A stretch of 64,000 nt of DNA from assembly GCA_036365455.1 (NCBI GenBank), contig JAWQUS010000002.1, positions 2,666,001 to 2,730,000 on the forward strand, given 5' to 3'. This DNA comes from Macrosoma leucophasiata. Its lineage: Eukaryota > Arthropoda > Insecta > Lepidoptera > Hedylidae. The first letter of the stretch is position 1. The number at the start of each line of letters is the position of its first letter. This document shows positions 9,432 to 18,830 of this stretch, in pieces. Below the pieces are notes generated by a model, which had not been told where the DNA came from, made no database searches, and worked only from the letters and a program-made list of their open reading frames with translations. A program made the translations under genes and the position numbers.

Positions 9432-9886
9432 CAAGGACGCTATAGGAGCCATCAATCCGTTCGGTTTGTTTAGTTACATAGTTTGCACGTGATTTTATCA
9501 AAGAAAAAAAAACGTGTTAGTTTCGTTCGCCGTGAAGCGCCGGCGCCAGCTACAGCTACCGCCATGCGCCAATGCTATAGATACCACAAAATCACGATCA
9601 CTACAAAAGATGTTGACCTACGAGTATCATAAATCTTTTATATCTACTTGAAAGGGTCTGTATTCATGCATATGCTTACACATTTTGAAACGATCACTTC
9701 TGTTCAAGGACGCTATTGGGACTACCAACAACCATGTTTAGTAAGTTCGCACGTGATTTTATTTTTAAAAAACCCTGCTGCTTTCGTCCGGTGTGAAACG
9801 CCGGCGCCAGCTACGCTCCGCCATGCGCCAGGTACCGCTCTACCGCTACCGACATGCGTAGCCTCAAAGGCTATATTATAGATTGA
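9432..9886 (+). repeat. Direct repeat pair, about 276-bp spacing
   Basis: 9432-9583 and 9708-9886 share AAGGACGCTAT, GCACGTGATTTTAT and CGCCGGCGCCAGCTAC and end CGCCATGCGCCA. This is a local duplication of unknown origin. Confidence 0.65.
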
Positions 9887-10329
9887 CATTTTTTTTTATT
9901 TTTAAATTTACATGTGTACTTATATCTGTTTTTAGTAACAAAATATTTTTAGTCTTTTGACGTTTTACATAAGATAGAAATGAAAAATTTAATATCTATG
10001 CATAGGTACTTCATGTTTTTCGTATCAAATGTTATTAACAATCGATATTTAATACTTCATTAGATAACTGGCAAAACGTAGGTACGTATATGAACAAAAA
10101 ATATACCTATAGCTTTTCCTCAATAAAACATTTATTATACTCGTAATATGATCTTAACACAGAGCGGAATGCATTATAATATTGATATTATTAAAATTTG
10201 ATTAAGATTATTAATATTATAAATCTCTATAATAATATTATATATAAAATTATTAGCATCCTATTTCGTTATCATCATCAACATCCTTGTTATCTTATAT
10301 ACACATAGAAAAAATTATGACTAATCGAT
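9887..10329. other. AT-rich spacer, nothing seen
   Basis: Very AT-rich (TTATTAATATTATAAAT type). No ORF or repeat family was recognised. Confidence 0.5.
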
Positions 10330-10680
10330 TTATGTACTGTCAGGGAACTGGTCTCTTGAACACATAGGCGCTATAATAAAAAAAAAGATCCCGACGAATT
10401 GAGAACCTCCTCCTTTTTTTAAGAAGTCGGTTAAATAAAAATATCGAATATCTTTCAAGTGTGCTATGAAATTTGAAGAGTTCCCTCGATTACTCCAGGA
10501 CCGCATCATCACATATTGACATGCTTACAATGGGACCAACTGCAAGGCACACCCTTTCAAACAAAAAAGTTTTATCCAAATCGGTACAAGCGTTTTCAAA
10601 TTATCGGTGAATATACATAAAAAAAAAGATCCGGTCGAATTGAAAACCTCCTCCTTTTTTTAAAGTCGGTTAAAAAGGGT
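10330..10680 (-). repeat. Dispersed lepidopteran-type repeat with doubled AAGTCGGTT end
   Basis: The motif CCTCCTCCTTTTTT followed by AAGTCGGTTAAA, preceded by a GATCC[CG]GACGAATTGA-like stretch, occurs twice (10383-10438 and 10625-10676). About 185 bp lie between the two. It looks like a short non-coding transposon with a duplicated terminus. Confidence 0.55.
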
Positions 10681-10739
10681 TCATACAGACGAGAGGCACT
10701 AAGGCCTCAAATTGGATGTCAGCTGTCTGCGGGGCGACT

Positions 10740-10935
10740 AGAATACTCGATGTACTGATGTTCTTCATTTGCGGCCTCGGATTCAGATCCGACGCCGCAA
10801 ATGGAAGTGGTCGGCCACACTTTAGGAAGGGAATGGAAGAATTTGATTAAGGTCAAATTCTTAAGCAGGCTCTTGATTGGATTCGCGTTGGGAAACGAAC
10901 GGCTGTTCGTTGGAAAGTCATGGAGTTAAATTAAG
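10740..10935 (+). pseudogene. LINE C-terminal remnant
   Basis: The decayed frame reads IRRRKWKWSATL, then after stops and a frameshift ALDWIRVGKRTAVRWKVME. This matches the RKWxWxGHTLRK...ALxWxPxGxRxxGRPxxTWxR tail of RTE/BovB-like reverse transcriptases. There are several stops, so it is not functional. Confidence 0.55.
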
Positions 10936-11187
10936 AATGTGTTCTCCTCTTATTATATGAAATAAACTGAATGAAACCCAAGATACAACGACCTGGAGAA
11001 ATACTGTGGACGCCCTCCGCTTCATCTAGGGCCTAGGGGACATAAGAAGTCAAGTAAGTTGAAGACCGCATGAGGTGCCCGGTCAAGTGATCAGTTTCCT
11101 GATACACCTTTCCTTTGCGAGCTGCACCGCGTATGCCTCACGGTCAGTGTCAATACCAGAAAAGTGGTAGATTGGTAGTCATGATAT

Positions 11188-11320
11188 TTTTTATGGATCT
11201 ACGTAGGCGGCTCGTTTCGAGGCGGCACTAGTTCACCGGGAAATTGGCGAGTACAAAGGGCTTTCAGCCTAAATGAATTCATACAACTACCTCCTGAATC
11301 CTGCGGGGTCGATCTTCGAC
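11188..11320 (-). mobile_element. Jockey-type LINE 3' end fragment
   Basis: Shares GGCGGCACTAGT and the TTTCAGCCTAAAT block with the tails at 23955, 27019 and the Jockey element ending at 62459. Confidence 0.55.
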
Positions 11321-11349
11321 TCAGGGCGTTGTGGGTGGACACATAAGAC

Positions 11350-11476
11350 CATAGAGCAACAGGGGGCACCGGTCGCGGCGGACCGGAGGGGAGCTATATG
11401 TAGATTTTCCCCTATGTCATAGCAAGGCGCTATGGCTACTCCCCTCCGGTCGGCCGGTGGCCCGTGTTGCTCTATG
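11350..11476. mobile_element. hAT-type MITE, internally deleted (127 bp)
   Basis: It begins CATAGAGCAACA and ends with the reverse complement. The inverted ends are about 50 bp, including CCGGTCGCGGCGGACCGGAG. Almost nothing lies between the two ends, so it is close to a pure foldback. No matching 8-bp flank is visible for this copy. Confidence 0.8.
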
Positions 11477-11529
11477 GTTGGCAGTAATTGGAATAACGAC
11501 CACGTGGGGCCCAGGGCCGAGGAGGTAGT

Positions 11530-11750
11530 CAAGCGGCTCAGTTACCATATAGGTAAAGAGGATATTTTAAGCACGTCAATATGCTCAACCAATATGTTTG
11601 TATTACGTAGGTGTGAACCATCATAATTGAATACGTCCATGTTGTGTTCGAGACAACTTGACGCACGTGTAAAGTAGGGCGTAAAGTTGCGAATTGGAGT
11701 ACAGTCTCTGACGTGAAGTGGAATTATAACATATTATCTTTATGTTATAA
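11530..11750. other. Spacer, nothing recognised
   Basis: No repeat family or coding signal was recognised. Confidence 0.4.
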
Positions 11751-11915
11751 TGGTGGCACAAAACGATGCTTTCACATTAATGGTAAGTGAATACTGCAGT
11801 CTTTTTGCATATACCCAAAAATCGAAGGTCTAAATTCAGATGCGTTTTCACCCCTGAGGCCTCTCTGATTGTTTTCCCTCTGTGATAGTTTTACAGGGCC
11901 ATATATTACCGCAAT
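11751..11915 (-). mobile_element. GGTGGTA SINE-like element, old 3' part
   Basis: Diverged minus-strand copy. It holds the AATGGTAAGTGAATACTGCAG block, CACCCCTGAGGCC, and GGGCCATATATTACC near its right end. The 5' GGTGGTAG part is missing. Confidence 0.65.
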
Positions 11916-12524
11916 ATTGCTGAAAATCATTGAAATATAGATTAGGAAATAAAAAAAAATGGCGTGAAGATTATTATTATTGACATTACGCGACATACAA
12001 CTCACAAATAAACAAGAACTCATAAATAATTAAAATAATTTAATTTTATTGTTACACTTAGTTATTAAAACCTGACAGTTAGTAAAGGTAACAAGGAAAA
12101 AGGAAGGAGTATTGAAAGATAAGACTAACACTTCGACATTGCTAAGGATATTAAAATTATATTGAAGGATATATTGAGCTATCATAACGACTGTACGTGA
12201 CATTTTGAAAATACGCGCGTGGGAAGTGGTTCTAGTATGAATCTAGGAAGAATAGACGAAAATGGCTGCAGAAGGTACTTCATGTTTTTTATTTTAAATT
12301 TATTTAACACATGAAATATAATATACAATTTTTTGCTTACAATGCATTACTTAAAACCACTGAGGTTTGTCTCAGATGCAAATCTACGTCAAACAATTCA
12401 CTATGTACCTACGCAGGTACTATAACTAAATATATGAGTATACAATCCTTTAAAACTAACTTTAGTAAAATAAAAATGTTGGTACCTATTTATGAAAGTT
12501 TACGACAGTTTACATTGGTGAATC
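11916..12524. other. AT-rich spacer, nothing recognised
   Basis: An 78-codon open frame at 12311-12547 has no domain or coding bias. Confidence 0.45.
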
Positions 12525-12780
12525 AGAATCAGAAACTCATTTATTAATTTAGGGTGACAGGCACCTCTTATGACACGTCAAAAACAAACAAAATAAATTA
12601 AAGTGAATAACAATTGATATACATGTCAAACAAGATAAAAAATATATGTGTAGTCAAGAATATCACTAAGATAAAACTAAATATAATATACTAATGTAAA
12701 AAGTATATCAGTAGAATGTCTCATTTCCCCTTTACAAACTGATAACAAAGGCAGAGTTCCAAAAGCCAATATGATCTGAG
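12525..12780 (-). mobile_element. Probable LINE 3' UTR
   Basis: GAATCAGAATCAGAAACTC followed by TTTATTAATTTAGGGTGACAGG is the reverse of the ATTCTGATTC 3' ends common to several insect LINEs. No coding part remains. Confidence 0.4.
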
Positions 12781-12914
12781 AAATACCTGGTGGTGAGTGC
12801 ACAGACCATATTATACTCGTACAAGTGAATGGGTACTGTAGCATATCATCAGACATCTACACAAAAATCGGAAATTTTAATGCAGTTTTCAACCGATTCA
12901 ATGCGACCATTTTA

Positions 12915-13310
12915 TAAGTAGGTCATCACTTCAGCCGAAAGATGTCCAGAGCTGGAAAAAGCCATCGGATTGGCAATCGCAGTGGCGATAGGGAGACTGC
13001 TGCACATGCCGCGTTATTATACGTCCCACTGCTGGGTACGAGTCTCTCCCCTTTCGGGGGCAGGCCTGGAGCTTACGCCACCACGCTGTTCCAATGCGGA
13101 TTGGTGGAGATACGGGTTAGTGGCCAACCCCCAAACCGCTCATTAGGTATCCGACAAGGTTTAACGACTGCTATCTATCCGAAGCACGGAAACGCGCATT
13201 TTAATTTGCCACAAGCGGTCACTCATCACACACCCGACCGCTCCCGTAATGCTTAACCGAGTAGATCGCTTATGATCTACACCAGCCGCGAGGCCATGCG
13301 CGCTTCGAAA
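12915..13310 (-). mobile_element. RTE-like 3' region (non-coding), copy 1
   Basis: Matches 38995-39330 over CGTCCCACTGCTGGG, CACCACGCTG, CGACAAGGTTTAACGA, GAAGCACGGAAACGCGCA and AACCGAGTAGATCGCTTA. The left end contains a TTCAGCCGAAAGATGTCC stretch, an RTE tail. The long open frame here is not a gene, because the same sequence occurs in copies with stops. Confidence 0.65.
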
Positions 13311-13440
13311 TGTTATATATGTACTACCGCCCTATTGGAATAGTTTGACCGAAACTGTTTGGTTGACGGACTGCACTAGAGGAAGAATTCTCCTCCACGA
13401 GTGGGCGATGGGATCGTCACATTCCGACGCCTTACCAGCA
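13311..13440 (+). repeat. Dispersed repeat with GAAGAATTCTCCTCCAC
   Basis: Opposite orientation to the piece at 8521. It shares TACTACCGCCC, GACTGCACTAG and AGGAAGAATTCTCC. Confidence 0.55.
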
Positions 13441-13696
13441 GATGTTTACAGCAAATAGGGAATAAAGGTAATAATACAAATTCATAACAATTTTCCAATG
13501 GTTTCCTAATCCTCACGCATGAAACCTTGCACGGTGAAACCTCATAACAGCAACCACTAATAGACAAGAGCAAGACTAGTAGATAATTATAACTACTGTG
13601 GGCATAAATTGTGTTAGGTAAAAAAAATGGCCTAGTGTAAGTAGAACTCGCATGCAGGAGGAGGAGTAAGATCTCTGGTCTCTTGTCGACGTTTAT

Positions 13697-13766
13697 AATA
13701 GGCTACAGTGTTACCTACTTACCATCAATGTAAGCTGTATGCTTGTTTGGCACTTCATGACATAAA
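13697..13766 (+). mobile_element. GGTGGTA SINE-like element, 3' tail only
   Basis: GGCTACAGTGTTACC... ACCATCAATGTAAGCTGTATGCTTGTTTGGCACTT without poly-A. It is an old fragment. Confidence 0.55.
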
Positions 13767-13884
13767 CTGTACAGGTTTTCGTATAATTGACAGGTTGACA
13801 TTTGAAAAAATGTACCTAATTGTTAATTGATAAAAGTTACCTAAGTCAAAGATTTTTTTAGGTTTTCCAGTAAGTGCTCTATTG

Positions 13885-14070
13885 ATAATTGCCATCTATG
13901 GGCACATTATCAAACCCCGAGGGTGGCACTGGGAACCTTCTAGAAAATGGAAAAGTCCTATAACATCAGACACAAAAGAAATTATTATATCTTCAGCTCT
14001 GATAGCCATGGGTTCGATGTCCGGCGTAGCAGATAAGTAATGGCCTGCCACTAGACTCCTGAGGCCGTAT
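13885..14070 (-). mobile_element. tRNA-derived SINE A, decayed
   Basis: Diverged minus-strand copy keeping GGGCACATTATCAAAC, TAGAAAATGGAAAA, GGGTTCGATGTCC and GGCCTGCCACTAG. The 3' third is missing. Confidence 0.65.
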
Positions 14071-14118
14071 TGGTATGGAAAAGTGGCATAAAATCAGCTT
14101 AGTATTATAATCACTCCG

Positions 14119-14352
14119 TGCTTCGGAGGGCACGTTAAGCCGATCGTGAGATCGATAGATAGAAGTCGTTAAATTTTGTTAAAGGCCTTATGGGCGGTTT
14201 GAAAACATCCGACAGCGGGTTGGCCACTAATCTTAAATCTCCACCAACCTTCATTGGAGCAGCGTGGTGGAGTAAGCTCCAGGCCTCCTCCCAAGAATGG
14301 GAGAGACTCGTTCCCAGCAGTGGGACGTATCAAGGGTTGCCATTATTATATT
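14119..14352 (+). mobile_element. RTE-like 3' region, copy 3
   Basis: Plus-strand homologue of 12915 and 38871: CACGTTAAGCCGATCG, TTATGGGCGGTTTGAAAAC, GTGGTGGAGTAAGCTCC, CAGTGGGACGTAT. Confidence 0.6.
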
Positions 14353-14765
14353 ATGATCATAAACTAAGTTGATTTTACATATCAATAAACGTGATTGAAG
14401 TATATGATTTGTACGTAATTGAAAAAATGGAACCATAAAATTGATCGACTAACGAGAAGATTAAGGTTAGGTTAGTGCGAGTCGCTCGAGGAAGGCATAA
14501 AAACATTCTGTGTTCCATAAAACTAGAAACATTTATGGTGTTTGCAAACATAAAAACAATAGCAAAGAACGTCGCCAAGTTCGTTGTCCTAATATAAATA
14601 CACATCGTACATTTGAACAAATATTATGTTTGAGCGTTACAAGTCAACACTCGATAACAATGTTGTTAACGTTATGGAATCTACATAAATAAACATGACT
14701 ATCAGTGCTCGCTTTACTAGCGGCCTATTCCGGCTTCGCATGATCTCATGTAGTAGTACCCAACT
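14353..14765. other. Spacer, nothing recognised
   Basis: Several short open frames on both strands show no domain or codon bias. Confidence 0.4.
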
Positions 14766-15058
14766 CATAGAGCAACACGGGCCACCGGTCGCGGCGGACT
14801 GGAGGGGAGTAGCCATAGCGTTTAATACCGATGCAAAACAGTCTGTCATTTTTTGCGGGGGGAAATGCGTGCGACACTCACGCACACTACAAAAATCGTC
14901 TATTACTATGAAACTCACACCTTGACTTTAACAAAATACAGAAACAATTTCACGCACACATTTAAACATCTAGGCGACAGGTATAGGCCCATTTGGGCTT
15001 GTACTTTGACAGAGGGGAAAACCTGCATATGGCTCCACCCCTCCGGTGTTGCTCTATG
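14766..15058 (+). mobile_element. hAT-type MITE with shortened 3' inverted end
   Basis: The left end has the full CATAGAGCAACACGGGCCACC...CGGACTGGAGGGGAG sequence. The right end reads CCCCTCCGGTGTTGCTCTATG, missing about 20 bp present in the left arm. The interior carries GACACTCACGCACACTAC and TTAACAAAATACAG. GTAGTACC occurs just after the element and 5 bp before it, probably an 8-bp duplication disturbed on the left. Confidence 0.85.
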
Positions 15059-15196
15059 GTAGTACCTAAGTACAGCGTTTTCCATTTGCCGGGTCGGAAC
15101 CCGGTACCGGACCATTAAAATAAAATACCGGGTCGCACATTTCCGCCACATCGATGCATCCTAAATACTCCTAATAAATATGTGGTGGAGTATTTT

Positions 15197-15312
15197 ACTG
15201 GTGGTAGAGTTCCAGTGTAGGAGCCCGAGGGCGTAGGTAACCACCGCATTATCTAAGCAATCTGCCGCTAAATGGTAGTGTTCAGCATTATCGTGTTCCA
15301 GTTAGATAGTAA
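15197..15312 (+). mobile_element. GGTGGTA SINE-like element, 5' part only
   Basis: Starts TTACTGGTGGTAGAGTTCC and stops after CGTGTTCCAGTTAGATAGTAAT. No 3' half and no poly-A. Confidence 0.8.
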
Positions 15313-15742
15313 TATAAATCAAATAAATAGATTCGAGTGCCACTGCCACGGCAGTTTTTTGTGCATAAGCCAATGTTAACAACCCTAGCGCGAACATCGA
15401 GCGTAGGCATAAAAAGTGAAGTACATACACGAGATTGACTTCTGTACCTTTCTGTTTTGTGGTATTGACTACAAAAATATGGCGGTAAGAAGTTTGCCAG
15501 GTCAGTTAGTTTGAGGATAAATATATCCATATAAGACCAAATAACATATAATTTTCATTTAATTGGAAACTTCTCAAGAAAACGTCCCTGACTAAGTTTA
15601 TAGCGGTAAAGTATTAATGTAGCTCAAAAGATAAACATGAGCGGCAAGACAATGAGCAGAGAGTTGAAAACTCGATCAGACTACATTACAAACAAGGCCG
15701 CACATGTGAACTTGTGAAGAAGGCTCTACAGACACCTCACAC

Positions 15743-16034
15743 CATAGAGCAATGCGGCTCACCGGTCGCGGCGGACTGGAGGGGAGTAGCCATAGCGTGT
15801 ATTATCGATGCAAAACAGTCTGTCAATATTTGCGCGGGGAAATGCGTGGGACACACACGCACACTACAAAAATCGTCTATTACTACGAAACTCACACCTT
15901 TACTTTAACAAAATACAGTCCTATACGTTTAAACATCTAGGCGACAGGTATAGGCCCATTTGCCCATTTGCCCCTTGTACTTTGACGGAGGGGAAAGCCT
16001 GCATATGGCTACTTCCCTCCGGTGTTGCTCTATG
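15743..16034 (+). mobile_element. hAT-type MITE, same shortened 3' end
   Basis: Begins CATAGAGCAATGCGGCTCACC, ends TCCGGTGTTGCTCTATG. It shares the 3' deletion with the copies at 14766 and 20770. No 8-bp flank is visible, because the right flank is the start of the second copy of the local duplication. Confidence 0.85.
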
Positions 16035-16265
16035 TGTCATATTGAGGACAAAAATATGGCGGTACGAAGTTTGCCAGGTCAGTTAGTTTGAGAATAAATA
16101 TAACCATATAAGACAAAATACATGATTTTCATTTAATTGGAAACTTCCCAAGAAAACGTCTAAGCTTATAGCGGTAAGGTATTAATGTAGCTCAAAAGAT
16201 AAACATGAGCGGCAAGACAATGAGCAGAGAGTTGAAAACTCGTTCAGACTACAAATAAGGCCAAT

Positions 16266-16530
16266 TTTTACTGGTGGTAGAGCTCCAGTGATGGAGCTCG
16301 GGGGCGTAGGCACCACCGCATTACCTAATATACTTGCCGCTAAATGGTAGTGTTCAGCACTATCGTGTTCCGGTCGGGTGGTAATAGGCATAACACTTTA
16401 GGCCTCAGGAGTGATAACGCAACTGCATTTTGACCTTGGTCTTTCTGTAAGTGTTTATAGGCTGCAGTCATCACTTAACATCAATGTGAACTGCAAGCTT
16501 GTTTGCCACTTACATAACATTAATAAAAAA
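16266..16530 (+). mobile_element. GGTGGTA SINE-like element with internal deletion
   Basis: It is inserted in copy 2 of the local duplication. Copy 1 shows the empty site (ACAAACAAGGCCGCACATG), so the boundaries are seen directly: AAGGCC is on both sides and the element starts at TTTTTACTGGTGGTAG. About 30 bp around the TGTACGGCCCTG to CACAG block are deleted. Confidence 0.92.
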
Positions 16531-16589
16531 GGCCGCACATGCGAACTTGTGAAGTAGGCTCTTCAGACAGACACACTGTGAAGAGCATC

Positions 16590-16930
16590 TTAAAGGTTAG
16601 GATCCCACTGCAGAATCATATCGTTCATCCAGATATGCCGCAAACTTAATTTTTATGCAACAAACGCCCAAATACTCAAACGGCACTTAAATCTAAGTGG
16701 GACTTAAAAGTCTTCTGTCTTTATAAAACACGTTCAAATGATAGAGACAGCGCACATTTGAGGGTTGCTTAAAATTGAGTGTCGTTTGAGTAATCGGCCA
16801 AAAGGGAGCAAAAGGCAAACAAGCATGCAGTTGGATGTTAAGTGATAACTTTAGACATGCCTTTAGATATTTACAAAAAAAAACCCAAAAGTCAAAATGT
16901 AGTTGCATTTCCACCTCTGATACTTTATTT
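16590..16930. other. Spacer, nothing recognised
   Basis: Contains AAACAAGCATGCAGTTGGATGTTAAGTG near 16818, a scrap of a minus-strand GGTGGTA tail. Otherwise nothing is supported. Confidence 0.4.
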
Positions 16931-16933
16931 GAT

Positions 16934-17047
16934 ATTGTAGAAATTAAATTTGCGGATTTTCTCGCGTATACAACACTCCTAAACTTCTTCTCACACCTGA
17001 CGTTTCGGTCGCTTTCCAGCAAAATCCGCAAATTTAATTTCTACAAT
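16934..17047. repeat. Perfect 27-bp inverted repeat with 60-bp spacer
   Basis: Arms 16934-16960 and 17021-17047 are exact reverse complements (ATTGTAGAAATTAAATTTGC...). It could be a very small MITE; no target duplication is clear. Confidence 0.85.
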
Positions 17048-17492
17048 GTATAAAGCTCGGGAAAACCTGCGAAAGCGTTATTTATTTGTTATGTCTCTGA
17101 GGTAATTATAACGGGGCCAAAGAGGCTGAATTATTATAATTATATATATATAGAGCTTATTTGCTATTTTAATAATTGACTCTTAAGTTGATAACTATAC
17201 CAAGAGATCGCTTATAGGCCGTGATCTACTTCAGCTGGTTATTTTAATTGCGATAGATTAAAATTAGTTCACTAATAGGAAATGGCTTTTGAATATCTTT
17301 CAAACATTGCGTAACTCCAAAAAATTTAGACTTGACCCTCACGATTCAAGGTCATCTTCGCCAAATGTCAAATCTTACGATTAAATAATGAATGGACTCT
17401 ATTTGCTAACGGTATCATCTAGTCTATTCTTTTTAACTCCAACAACAATAATATTCTTTTTTGTTTTTTTGTTTTTGACGTGTCATCAGAAG
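17048..17492. other. Spacer, nothing recognised
   Basis: AT-rich. GAGATCGCTTATAGGCCGTGATCTAC at 17206-17231 resembles a scrap of the RTE-like 3' region. Confidence 0.4.
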
Positions 17493-17784
17493 TTTTTTTT
17501 TTTTTATGTAATGGACGTGGTAAACAAGCATGCAGTTCACATTGATGTTAAGTGATGACTGCAGCCTATAGACACCCACACAAAGACCAAGGTCAAAATG
17601 CAGATGCGTTACCACTCCTGAGGCCTAAGGTCTTATGCCTCTGTGCCGGAAATTACAAGGCCGTACATTACCACCTGACCGGAACACGATAGTGTTGAAC
17701 ACTACCATTTAGCGGCAAGTATATTAGGTAATGCGGTGGTGCCTACGCCCGCGAGCTCCGTCACTGGAGCTCTACCACCAGTAA
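17493..17784 (-). mobile_element. GGTGGTA SINE-like element, full length
   Basis: Poly-T at the left, CTACCACCAGTAA at the right. It is almost identical to the copy at 38553, sharing TAAGGTCTTATGCC and AGTGTTGAACAC instead of the usual GTGTTATGCC and GTGCTGAACAC. A young subfamily. Confidence 0.93.
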
Positions 17785-17874
17785 GGTGGTAGAGCTGGTG
17801 CCCGTCATACTAAATGAATTTTTGATTCTGATTCTTTATTTTATTCAAAAACGTTTTTAGATATCATCCTCATC

Positions 17875-18255
17875 ATCATTTCAGCCAAAAGACGTCCACT
17901 GCTGGACAAAGGCAGAGGCCTTTGTCAGAGCCAAAGACTGCCGCAAGCCACAACAAACAGTCCTGGTCCGCCTTCATCTAACAATTGCCCGCCACCTTCA
18001 CTAGGTCGTCAGTCCACCTCGTGGGAGGCCTGCCGACGCTTCGTCTTCCGGTACGCGGTCGACACTCCAGAACTGTTCTGCCCCAACGGCCACTAGTTCT
18101 GCAAACTGCCCATTGCCACTCGAGTTTCGCTATTCGGTGGGCTATGTCGGTTACTTTGGTTCTCATGTGGAACTCCTCATTTCGGATTCGATCAGAGAAA
18201 CTCCGAGCATAGCCCATTGCTCTTTGAGTGACCTTGAGCCTTCTTATGAGGACCA
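17875..18255 (-). mobile_element. RTE LINE, 5'-truncated, with 11-bp target duplication
   Basis: Minus-strand 3' end of an RTE element: end of the reverse transcriptase ORF, then a short 3' UTR with GTCCAGCAGTGGACGTC and a GAT-type microsatellite tail. The flanks carry TTTTTAGATAT (17864-17874 and 18256-18266). Confidence 0.9.
17978..18255 (-). pseudogene. RTE reverse transcriptase C-terminus (truncated)
   Basis: Codes for the last part of the RTE polyprotein. LIRRLKVTQRAM, then RTKVTDIAHRIAKLEWQW, then GRRSVGRPPTRWTDDLVKVAG are landmarks of the post-RT region in arthropod RTE elements. The WAGH motif is damaged (WQWAVCRTSG) and the frame ends early at a stop after NC. It begins at the truncation point, with no promoter of its own, so it is dead on arrival. 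Confidence 0.85.
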
Positions 18256-18266
18256 TTTTTAGATAT

Positions 18267-18596
18267 AAAAAAACAAAAATAACGTTTTATGATACTTACT
18301 AACACTAATCATGATTAATTATTCCTAAAGGCCTACTAAAATCACTAATACTATTTTATTTATATGCGCATAAAATTCATTTAACTAAAAATATGCGCGG
18401 GGATTGAACTCTTGACATTAAAAACATGTCGTCGTATCTTTTTATCTCGGCGCCCGATGGGAGTCCGCTGTTATTTTCGTCCGAGTGTTTACCGACGCGT
18501 AGAACAAATTGTGGTAGACAAACACGAAATGGTAGAACCACATTTTTAAACTAGACACAGTTATTGCTATTCGAATATGCAGTCAGCGCTTGGTAG
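18267..18596. other. Spacer with a weak tRNA-like scrap
   Basis: On the minus strand GAGTTCAATCCCCGCG (near 18393-18408) resembles a B-box followed by an acceptor end. The rest does not fold well. Nothing else is seen. Confidence 0.3.
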
Positions 18597-18830
18597 TGGC
18601 AGAGAATATGTAATAATACTACGTATAGAATGGACACTTCGACGTCCCGCCCGATTTTCCCGCATCACCCAACCTCCTCCCCTCTTATGGGCGACGGTTG
18701 GTATTTTCTACGTGCTACGCACACAGGTGCACGTGTAAATACACGTCACTGATTGATGTCTGTGTAATAGAGACCAAATTAAGCGCTTGTATGGTATTTT
18801 GGCGGAGTGTCCGCGGTGTGGTTGTGGTTA
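18597..18830 (+). repeat. Dispersed repeat with GTCCGCGGTGTGGT end
   Basis: Inverse-orientation homologue of 8756-8976: AGAATATGTAATAATACTAC, GAATGGACACTTCGACG, CTTATGGGCGACGG, GTCTGTGTAATAGAGACC. Confidence 0.65.

Larger units (their letters stand above)
15458..16589 (+). repeat. Local direct duplication (about 285 bp), split by MITE and SINE
   Basis: Copy 1 (15458-15742) and copy 2 (16037-16265 plus 16531-16589) match over AAAATATGGCGGTA..GAAG, GTTTGCCAGGTCAGTTAG and GATAAACATGAGCGGCAAG. Copy 2 is interrupted by a GGTGGTA element. A hAT MITE lies exactly between the two copies. Confidence 0.85.

Noticed and set aside
12942..13256. 104-codon open frame
   Set aside because: Same DNA as the non-coding RTE-like 3' region at 38871-39330, where the frame is broken.
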